A DNA stretch of 64,000 nt, taken from the NCBI RefSeq assembly GCF_964355755.1, contig NC_092680.1, positions 2,455,001 through 2,519,000 on the forward strand. Reading direction: 5' to 3'. The translations under genes and the position numbers were made by a program. Position 1 is the stretch's first letter. Each line of letters begins with the position of its first letter. This DNA is from Antedon mediterranea. Taxonomy: Eukaryota; Echinodermata; Crinoidea; Comatulida; Antedonidae. This document shows positions 24,195 to 34,200 of this stretch, piece by piece. The notes beneath the pieces are model-generated. The model was given only the letters and a program-made list of their open reading frames with translations, had not been told where the DNA came from and did not search any database.

Positions 24195-25898
24195 TTTATT
24201 TGACTGCGGTGCTTATTTGACTGTGGTTGACTGCGCTGCCTATTTGACTGCGCTGCCTATTTGACTGCGCTGCCTATTTGACTGCGCTGCCTATTTGACT
24301 GCGCTGCCTATTTGACTGCGCTGCCTATTTGACTGCGCTGCCTATTTGGCTGCGCTGCCTATTTGACTGCGCTGCCTATTTGACTGCGCTGCCTATTTGA
24401 CTGCGCTGCCTATTTGACTGCGCTGCCTATTTGACTGCGCTGCCTATTTGACTGCGCTGCCTATTTGACTGCGCTGCCTATTTGACTGCGCTGCCTATTT
24501 GACTGCGCTGCCTATTTGACTGCGCTGCCTATTTGACTGCGCTGCCTATTTGACTGCGCTGCCTATTTGACTGCGCTGCCTATTTGACTGCGCTGCCTAT
24601 TTGACTGCGCTGCCTATTTGACTGCGCTGCCTATTTGACTGCGCTGCCTATTTGACTGCGCTGCTTATTTGACTGCGCTGCTTATTTGACTGTGCTGGTT
24701 ATTTGACTGCGGTGCTTATTTGACTGCGGTGCTTATTTGACTGCAGTGCTTATTTGACTGCAGTGCTTATTTGACTGTGGTTGACTGTGGTGCTTATTTG
24801 GCTGCGCTACTTATTTGACTGTGGTGCTTATTTGACTGTGGTGCTTATTTGACTGTGCTGCTTATTTGACTGCGCTGCTTATTTGACTGTGGTGCTTATT
24901 TGGCTGCGCTGCTTATTTGACTGCGCTGCTTATTTGACTGCGCTGCTTATTTGACTGCGCTGCTTATTTGACTGCGCTGCTTATTTGACTGCGCTGCTTA
25001 TTTGACTGCGCTGCTTATTTGACTGCGCTGCTTATTTGACTGCGCTGCTTATTTGACTGCGCTGCTTATTTGACTGCGCTGCTTATTTGACTGCGCTGCT
25101 TATTTGACTGCGCTGCTTATTTGACTGCGCTGTTTATTTGGCTGCGCTACTTATTTGGCTGGTGATGCTTATTTGACTGTGCTGCTTATTTGACTGCGCT
25201 GCTTATTTGACTGCGCTGCTTATTTGACTGCGCTGCTTATTTGACTGCGCTGCTTATTTGACTGCGCTGCTTATTTGACTGCGCTGCTTATTTGACTGTG
25301 GTTGACTGTGGTGCTTATTTGGCTGCGCTACTTATTTGACTGTGGTGCTTATTTGACTGTGGTGCTTATTTGACTGTGCTGCTTATTTGACTGCGCTGCT
25401 TATTTGACTGCGCTGCTTATTTGACTGCGCTGCTTATTTGACTGCGCTGCTTATTTGACTGCGCTGCTTATTTGACTGCGCTGCTTATTTGACTGCGCTG
25501 CTTATTTGACTGCGCTGCTTATTTGACTGCGCTGCTTATTTGACTGCGCTGCTTATTTGACTGCGCTGCTTATTTGACTGCGCTGCTTATTTGACTGCGC
25601 TGCTTATTTGACTGCGCTGCTTATTTGACTGCGCTGCTTATTTGACTGCGCTGCTTATTTGACTGCGCTGTTTATTTGGCTGCGCTACTTATTTGGCTGG
25701 TGATGCTTATTTGGCTGCGCTACTTATTTGACTGTGATGCTTATTTGGCTGCGCTACTTATTTGACTGTGGTGCTTATTTGACTGTGGTGCTTATTTGAC
25801 TGCGGTGCTTATTTGACTGTGGTGCTTATTTGGCTGCGCTACTTATTTGACTGTGGTGCTTATTTGACTGTGGTGCTTATTTGACTGCGGTGCTTATA
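24195..25898 (+). repeat. 17-bp satellite with higher-order structure
   Basis: About 100 copies of tgactgcgctgcytatt. A first block (24,230-24,660) is uniform for cctatt. The remainder is uniform for cttatt, with interspersed variants (gactgtgg, ggctgcgctac, gtgatgc). A marked variant series starting gactgtggttgactgtgg recurs at 24,773 and 25,294. The block-closing tgtttatttggctgcgctac recurs at 25,131 and 25,669. This shows a duplicated higher-order unit of 521-538 bp whose length differs by exactly one monomer. Stops occur in the frames, so it is not coding. Confidence 0.95.
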
Positions 25899-25899
25899 A

Positions 25900-26489
25900 C
25901 CTGTGGCTCTTTATATGCTTGTAACTTGTATCTGACTGTGGCTCTTACTGTGATCAAACTTAAACCTCTCAACGCAAAATTATAGGATAAATTTCAGGCT
26001 ACTTAGTCCACAACACAATGTTGACTATGCACGCTATTTAAATTTAAACCTAAGATATATATTTCCAACGAAAAACAAATGCACAATTGAGTTTATGTAT
26101 AAAAATTACCTACATATTACGTGTATTATTGAAAAATGATGTATGTTTAAATCATATCGATTATTATATACCATCTAGGGTAAGTTAATTAGGTTCAAAT
26201 TGCACCTGCCAATTGACATGAATGATTTCACACATTAGCATTTTTTCAGTCTATGTACACATTAATTTTTAAATCAACTTATGAATGAATTGGTACCTTC
26301 TTTAGTTAGATTATATAACTGTTTATATTTCAATGTTTAGGGGCTGAACTTGATTACTGTAGTTTTAACTATTTTTTAGCCTTTCCCTTGATAAAATTAT
26401 TATTATTTGTATGTAATTTATATTTGTGGGTAAATTGTTTTTCAACTGTGTGTATGTATCATATAAAGGTAGGTACAATACACATGCAG
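25900..26489. other. No gene recognised
   Basis: AT-rich. Presumed intron upstream of the candidate exon at 26,490. Confidence 0.35.
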
Positions 26490-26617
26490 GGATCCAGATC
26501 CAAAAAGGTGGGGATGTGTACTTGTGTATGGAAGCATTCGGATTCCTACAGTTCCCCAGCCGTACATGAATGGACAGAGCATCATCACAAAGCCTCATTA
26601 TAACCTCCTAGGCAGAG
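26490..26617 (+). CDS. Candidate internal exon of an unrecognised gene
   Basis: It lies between an acceptor (acacatgcag) and a donor (GCAGAG then GTAAAT). In the frame entering at phase 2 it encodes DPDPKRWGCVLVYGSIRIPT, then VPQPYMNGQSIITKPHYNLL and GR, leaving phase 1. The composition is protein-like (Pro, Gly, Trp, Tyr in a non-repetitive order) in an AT-rich background where chance frames are Leu/Ile/Lys/Asn-rich. I do not recognise the family. The exon joins in phase to 28,493. No upstream exon was found. Confidence 0.4.
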
Positions 26618-27456
26618 GTAAATATGTATAAACAAGAGAAATCAGAGAGTAAAATGTAATGTAATGTCCGTAGTTCAAATTTGATACAGATTTGTTTTTT
26701 AATGTTGTCGTCATGCTACTGACAAACACACACACCAACACAAACACATGACAAGAATAAATCCTAGGCGGGGATAATAATAAATCTTTATCATCATCAA
26801 ATGGACGCATCAGAGATGGGGTTCATAATGCACATGTTAAAAATAAATGATTATGAATAATATAGTATTATTAAGAATTTAATATGTACTGTAGGGATTA
26901 CACAAATATAAGTAGATAACAATCATATTGCATATGGCACTGGTAGGGTAAAAACAAACAGATTTAATTGTGGGCTAATAGATGATGCACCCCTTCTAGA
27001 TCCACAACTGTAGTAGAAGGTAGCCTATGGTAAATATGGATTTCTTGAATACACCCCTTGTACTGTAGAACAAGCACTGTAAATAGTAAGTGTAAAAGTG
27101 CATTACAAAAGAAAATAGCAACCTGCATTTTAAATAATAATAAAACTCAATATATTTACAGATACTACAGTATTATGAACTGCATTTTTCATCATTTTAT
27201 TAAATATGAAATATATATATAAATATTTTATTAAAACAATGAAGTGACCTAATAAGAATGACCTCATGTGTATAGTTACTAGCTGAAACATCTGATAATG
27301 TCAAAATTGCCATGAATGAAAATTAATTCGCACATTTTAAAAATTAATAGTAAGATATATTGTTAGTATTTTTCATAATTAAAGTTTTTATTAAAATATT
27401 CACATTTTGTACAAGTAAAAAGTTATAGAAAGTGCTACACTGCAGCTTAAGGTTGA
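26618..27456. other. No gene recognised (possible intron)
   Basis: AT-rich, with no structure I can support. Confidence 0.35.
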
Positions 27457-27760
27457 GTGAGTGAGTGGCCGAGCGGTTAAGACAGTGGAACCGTAATTAC
27501 GTAGCCATAACATCAGCAGGGGTTCGAGGCTCACTCACTCCATGGTTCTGGTGGTAGAACGAGTCTTCTCGGATAAGGACTATAAACCGTAAGTCCAGTG
27601 TACACATCTAGCTTGTGTGCACTTTAAAGAACCTAGTACATCTTTCGAGACGAGTAGGGGGTTACCCCGGTGTATTAGTACATCACAGCCACTGATCACC
27701 AACTGGGCCCTCTGAGAGACCAGTCATTGACTGAAGAGGTTACCCAGTATAAATATATAT
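27457..27760 (+). mobile_element. SINE-A, tRNA-headed, copy 2
   Basis: Head with box A tggccgagcggttaag and box B ggttcgaggctc. The closing stem gtgagtgag/ctcactcac is perfectly paired. The body matches copy 1 to about ggggttaccccggtgta. The 3' part (gggccctctgagagaccagt) matches the 62.95-kb copy rather than copy 1, so two 3' subfamilies exist. Confidence 0.88.
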
Positions 27761-28492
27761 TTTCAATTCAAGGTTTCAAGCCTTTCAGTACACAGTTTTT
27801 GAGAATTGTGATAAATATTGAGTTGCTAAGAATACCATAGACTCACTGCAGTTGTGTAATTCAACTTCATGATTAGATAATTATGAAATGGGTTTCAATT
27901 TTAATCCATTGCATGGTATCAAGATTCTAATTTTATTCTCATCCATTTCTGGAAATTCCATTGCATTAAAAATTACAGAACAACAATTGCAACTACATTA
28001 CAACGAAAATATTTGATATATAAAAACAATAAAAATCAAAACTATTTACATTAAATTTCACTTATAATTTTCATCGTTTGTAATTTGTGTTAAAAAGTTG
28101 AATGGCTTGTGGAAGGAAGGATAGAAGATATCAAAGCTTTTAGTACGTACTTTATTGAGATCTGGTGATACAAAGTAAACATAAGGTTTGCAAAGAATGA
28201 AATAGACTCACTGCAATTATGATTAGTTTACAATATAGAACTTAAGTGTTTCAATTTCAATCCATTGCACACTTTCAAACCCTTTAGTACAAGTTTTTTG
28301 GAACTATTATGGCGAAATTCACCAATAGACACAAATAGACCAACTGCAGTCCTGACTATAATCACAACATAGATATGCCTAAAACTGTTAATTTCAATAC
28401 ATTGCACAGTTTCAAAGTTTTTGAGATATACATACTTAAAATGACAAAAATAAAATTGTCAGTTGAATTTGGTTTTTTTTCTGTCTCCATAG

Positions 28493-28524
28493 CATCTCCC
28501 AAGAGTGAATGTTTTTACCAATAA
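28493..28524 (+). CDS. Candidate terminal exon
   Basis: A very strong acceptor (ttttttttctgtctccatag) is followed, in phase with the exon at 26,490-26,617, by codons for A-SPKSECFYQ and a stop at 28,522. Two AATAAA signals follow at 28,520 and 28,530. If real, the protein ends HYNLLGRASPKSECFYQ. The exon is short, so this depends on the phase match and signals alone. Confidence 0.3.
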
Positions 28525-28780
28525 AAGGCAATAAAGACGTAAATGTTATATTCTGGTCATGTGACTAAATGTAGATCACATGAAGATGTAGTGAACATTT
28601 TATCTGCTGAAATCTAATGATAACATTTTTACAACATGAAACTAGATCAGAATGAAGAAGTAAAGTTTTAACAAAGATCTCATCTTCAGACAAAAAGGTG
28701 TAGAGTTGCTAACCGATTATGAGAAATTAGACCTATATGACTTATTGAAGATTATTATCAAATTAATGAATATTAAAGAA

Positions 28781-29087
28781 GTATTGTCCCTCTGAAAATA
28801 TTTATTTTTTTTACATTTTTGTTGTTGAATATGTCATTTTAATGTCACATAATAGTTTTAAAATAAAAAATGTAACCGAAAAAAAATTATTTAGCTGAAA
28901 AAATGTAATTTAAAGCAAAAAAATAATCAAACTGGCTGCCAGTCAATTGATTTTTGGTTGAATTTGACCATTTATGTTGTCATTTTAAATGAGAAACATT
29001 TTTGTTGGTTTTTTTTACAGAGGGAATAACTTACTCAAAGTCTTATTTAATTAATTTTTAATGTTTTTGGTGACAATACATCTTTAA
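28781..29087. mobile_element. MITE family 2 (TTAAAG/GTATTGTC ends)
   Basis: About 305 bp with inverted ends ttaaagaagtattgtccc and gtgacaatacatctttaa. The interior ttttaatgtcacataatag is shared with copies at 47.4, 50.7 and 39.2 kb. No coding capacity. The TTAA at both ends fits piggyBac-type target duplication, which is an inference. Confidence 0.75.
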
Positions 29088-30309
29088 CATAAATGCTCTA
29101 TTTCTCAAAATATGTGATAGTAAAAAGTAGTTTCAAGTAAAAACTATAAATAAGAAATATTTTTTTTAAATGTTATAGAAATATTGTGAATTTTGTTTTA
29201 AGTGAAATTTTTCTGGAAAGTATAGGCTAATATAATTTGATTCTCATGGTAGAGAGGGCAGCAAACACAAATTTTAATTCTTCAGTTACATTTTTTACCA
29301 CCAACTTACACTAAACTTTTGAACTTTAACAATATTTTTTTAAATAATCAACTAAAATAAATTTCAAAATCCACGAACCTCTGAAAAAATACAAAAAGAA
29401 ACTCATGAAATGCTTTTGATCACAGAACTCAATTTATAACTAAATTAATGTATACACAGTAGTACACCATTATTATAAAAAAAGTAACTTTTTTGGGGGG
29501 TGAAAATATTAAAAAGCAATATACGCAGTTGGGTGTCAGACATAGTGAGTAATACATTTAAAGTAAAATAGGCCTATCAAGTATGTGTTACATTTTCTAA
29601 AAACATGAAAAAATCCACCTCAAACAAAGAGCAAACAAATTGAATTTATACCTAAAACCTACAACAAATTTTATCCAAACCAACATCAGAAGTTAGTGAA
29701 CTATCGACTCTTACATCACCACTGATATTAAAGCCATAGGCTTCCAATATCTAACGGGAAAATGTGTAAAACACAAGCCTGTAGGCAGGCAAGTGTGTAA
29801 TGGAACCCCTCTTTCAAAACTGGAGACCAGAAGCGGAAGTGATGGTTAATTGGTCAAACTAACCTCTACTCAACAAGTGGAAATTACCCCGACTACGCAT
29901 TTGAAGCAGGAACCTCTGTTTGATACAAGATTCTAATTTTTATTGATGGAAAACACTTTCGTGATTCACATCCAAATCTGTTTTGATACAAAAATGTTCA
30001 TTGAAAAATATAATGCCCAACAGATAAACAGAGACAATGAACAATGACCTTGTGGTTGGTTGAAAAACATCAATACTAAATTCTAAGATTTTAATGTTGA
30101 TAACTGTATGTTGTAGTAGGCGCCAATCCAATTTCTTTCTAATGCATTGTTATTGTCAATTGGACATCTTGGACACTCTAGGCAACCTAGGTAATTTGTG
30201 GCCACTGTCTAAGTGCTGACAAGATGATGAAGTCTTGTGGCCTTGAGCAGAAAATAGATACAAATACCTTTGGAGGTCAATTAAAGAAAAGTTTATTTTT
30301 CCTTTTCAG
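29088..30309. other. No gene recognised
   Basis: AT-rich. A 63-codon minus-strand frame at 29,940-30,131 has no domain or splice support. Confidence 0.35.
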
Positions 30310-30427
30310 ACACAATGATGAATCATTAATTGCAATTAAGCTGAACAGACGAAAGAGAACAATTGCTAACCTGCGGTGGCAGCAGAATGTTCATAGATCA
30401 GAATCAATGACAACTAATGAATTATAA
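30310..30427 (+). CDS. Candidate terminal exon of an unrecognised gene
   Basis: A strong pyrimidine-rich acceptor (tatttttccttttcag) precedes a phase-2 frame encoding HNDESLIAIKLNRRKRTIAN, LRWQQNVHRSESMTTNEL and a TAA stop. The mixed, basic composition looks more like protein than its surroundings. Its phase does not fit directly onto the exon at 26,490. It would need an intermediate exon or belong to another gene. Confidence 0.28.
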
Positions 30428-30699
30428 CTTGAAGCTACAGGTGACTCCAATATTAACACACATCATTATTTATTTGTTTGTTTGTTGATTTTAACTATTA
30501 ATAGAATATGTTTCCTATAAAGATTTCTTTAAAAGGAAGGCCTGTTCTCATTTCACACATAGACCAGTGTTAACACCACTAGTTTTACTTTGTCCACATG
30601 CGCAAACTTTTGTAATCTTGATTTTGTAATCTTCATATGAACCCTACATGTTTTAATAACTTTTATACTGAATTATATTTATACTACACAGGTGGGAGT

Positions 30700-30875
30700 A
30701 ACCTAGTAGCGAGCTTTTGTTTTAAGACGGTAGGCGAAGGATCAGTGACAGTGAGAGGCCAACGCTATAAATTTTTATGCCTGTTTTTCCTCTGGACACT
30801 TCTCAGGGGCCCTCATAAGCTCCGGGGCCCCTGGGTTTAGCCAGTGAGCGTTAATAGCCGTTACGCCACTGCGAA
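30700..30875 (+). repeat. Repeat remnant
   Basis: A GC-richer block containing ggggccctcataagctccgg, gggtttagccagtgagcg and gttacgccactgc. It looks like the end of an old transposable element but has no partner in this window. Confidence 0.3.
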
Positions 30876-31068
30876 GGATGAATGTTAAATCACCAAATAC
30901 AGTTCGGATAACAATGGCGAATACTAGGATGTCAAAAAATGAATAATATACATTATTACTTACTTGTATTGCAAATGTGATGTCTTGCACTTTGAATGCT
31001 AGAATGTAATTGCTGAAACACCATGTACTACTACTAAAAGATGCATGAAATAAACAGATATGTCTGAC

Positions 31069-31212
31069 CTGTTAGTGCCAAGGAGTGTCCACTTCCAGCA
31101 GCGACCATGATGATGTTTTCATGACTTGTGAACTTGCGAATTGGAAAGAGGATGTCCTTACGCCGCATTCCACAAGCTCTACCGTTGCCCCAAACATAAA
31201 GTTCACCAGACA
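31069..31212 (-). CDS. RCC1-repeat gene, blade 5 exon
   Basis: 144 nt between tttattgtag and GTCAGA. It encodes SGELYVWGNGRACGMRRK, DILFPIRKFTSHENIIMV, AAGSGHSLALT. It leaves at phase 1. If the donor is not used, translation would run 12 more codons to a stop, giving a truncated form. Confidence 0.87.
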
Positions 31213-34200
31213 CTACAATAAACAAAATAGTATACTTGATTGATTAAAGACCCCTTCCCTGCAATTTTGGACGTTTTTTGGAAAATAATACATATATATC
31301 ACTTTAAAAACATTAAACCATGTCATTCCTTGTCTTAAATGTACGTTTTATGGTAAATTATGATAAAAAGTGAGAAACAATGCACTACCTAAGTAGCTCG
31401 CGGCGATCGACCTCTCGTGGACGGTCTCAGGCCTAGCCTAGCTAGGCTTAGTTTTGTAGGCCTAGCTGGTAAACATCGGTAACGTACGAACATCGTACGC
31501 TAGCTATATACCTAGCCTGACGTTGTATAGTTGCTACATTAATTGTCTTTCTATTTTTGCCAGACTCCGTTGATACAAATTGGGGAAAACCCGGTATTTT
31601 CGCTGAAAAGTTAGGAGTCTTCCATTTGTTTTGGCTTCACGATCGATCGAAAAGTGGGCGAATTACAGGTGAAAAACAACAATATCAATCCGCGCGCAAT
31701 GCATTTTGGGATTTATAGCGGGCCGCTATAATTATTAAAATCGATTTATTTTTCACATTTTTAACCGTTTAAAGACGAAAAAAGTTATCGCAATAGGACC
31801 ATATAGTATTATTTTTACATTAAATATAGTTTGTGATCTTAAATTAGATCTAAAAAACGTAGGGAATGGGGCTTTAAGTATTCATTTAGCATCTTTTGAA
31901 TCTGTATCCATTTTTTTTAAGTTTGATATTGGGAAAGCTGACTATCTTAAGATTCCAATCCATATCTAGAATTAAGGAATTGAATCAAATAGGACAAATG
32001 GATGTAATGTCACCTGTAGTGGCTATACTGTGCCCAGCACCACATGCTATATGCACAACATCTTCAAGTCTTTCATTTACTTTTGGCGATTGTATTTCTT
32101 CAGTATCCCCTGTACCAAGTTGTCCATAACTGTTTTGTCTAAACATAGTGTAATATACAAATATATACATTAATAATAAAATGAATATAATTAGTTCACT
32201 CCCCATACTTTGCTATATTCAAGCCAAATTGGAACCCAAAAACCTGCGACATATGTTCAGACTAACCTATACTAGTCTTAACCCAGTCTTAACTACTCAA
32301 GACTCCAGTGTTATCCATATTCCAGGATTTGATCCAGGAACCAAGGATTAGTAAACAAAGCATGTTAACCACCAAGTGACACCTGTGAATGTGATATTAT
32401 TTAGACAACCTAGTGTTAACCCAGAGACCGCAAGACTCCAGTGGTATATTCATAATTTCTTATATTCATACATATTCCAGGATTTGAACCAGGACCTAAG
32501 GATTAGTAAAGAACCATGTTAACCACCAGGTTCAAATGCCACTTTAATTCAGGTCAACCTAGCCCGTCAGAAACCTGAAAGCTCACAACACCTGTGATAT
32601 TAATCAGGCCAACCTAGTCTGAACCCATCCAGGTATACACCAACAAACACAATACAACTACGGTACTGCACATGAAATTATACAATACCTGTCTACTATA
32701 ATAAACTAGGTCACATTATATGATTATACACATTATATGATTATCATTCCAACGACATTTCCCAAAAGTAACATATATGTTAAGAAAAACATAAATCAAC
32801 ATAAGGTATGTAATATATGGTGAACTTTGTAGGAAGCACCCAGTAAAATGGTAAATGTATGAGATGAGACAATGAGAAAAACATTCCAAAATGACTGTAA
32901 AAATGTGTTGAAATTGATGATTTATCATGCACCTAGAAAATATAGATCTATGGGAAATGAACATACATAGTTGAACATTATTTGATTGCATATAGTACTT
33001 TAATCTATGTCACATCTAAAGTCGATTGAAATGTAATTTAGCTTGGATGCTTAATGATTTGTGGCTGTACATTTTAGAATGTTCTCCCAACGGAATTATG
33101 TCTTTACAAATAATATCTGTTTCAAATTGGGCTATATAATCATTTTTGGGTGAATGTGGCTAGGGACCTCTGGTCTTATTGAAGATTCAGATAATTTGAT
33201 ATCGCCTATTAGTTTAAAATTGATCTCTGAAAATTGCTTTTACCTTGATACTAGTAACAGTTTTCATGTGAGATTGTAGCCATAATGTTTAACTACAGCA
33301 GAGAGCTGTGCTTCAGGGAGCTAAGTTAATTGGACATACTCTTTTGTCCTACTCTGACATAACTGTACTGTGGCGGGACTTGAACCAACAACCTTCAGAT
33401 CAATAGCCTGATGTTCACTGCTAGACCACATAGTCTGTGCTGATAGCTAGGGTTAAATTCTATAGACAAACATACCTGTAGTCTGTGCTGATGGCTAGGG
33501 TTAAATGCTATAGACCACAGTCTGTGCTGATGGCTAGGGTTAAATTCTATAGACCACAGTCTGTGCTGATGGCTAGGGTTAAATTCTATAGACCACAGTC
33601 TGTGCTGATGGCTAGGGTTAAATTCTATAGACAAACATACCTGTAGTCTGTGCTGATGGCTAGGGTTAAATGCTATAGACCACATAGTCTGTGCTGATGA
33701 CAAATTTAAGCCCAAGGAAGCATCGGGTACTGCACTATTACATGATGATAATTGTTAAACTAGGAAGTTGCTTGCATCAAGGAGCATTAAAGATATAAAG
33801 AAACTTCTCATGAAAGTTTACTAGTCATTGAACATAATACAATAGACCCTCCTTTAGTTAATTATAACACGTTTTAAAGGGGACACTCTGTTTAGTCTTG
33901 AAGATGCCCCTTAATTATAGGGTTCTTATAAAAATTAATAATAGATTTAATTATAAAAATTAGCTTTGATTCTTTCAACAACACTACTGTAGGCATCGAG
34001 AATTGATATTGAAATTTAATGTGCAATACCGATCGATGTAGGAAATCATTTGTCCACAACTCTATTCATGTTTTCAACTCAACATTTCAAAGATAGTTTG
34101 TTTACAACTGTATATAGTTTTAATGTATTGTTTGTATTGATATTTTTAATGTTTTATATATTGTATGTGTTTTTAAGCATCAAAGGAAAACCAATTTCAT

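Noticed and set aside
27457-27540. Functional tRNA-Ser/Leu gene
   Set aside because: The acceptor-like stem pairs, but the anticodon arm and long variable arm do not form and the same head repeats with a SINE body.
33395-33715. 106-codon frame (-)
   Set aside because: 39-bp tandem repeat.
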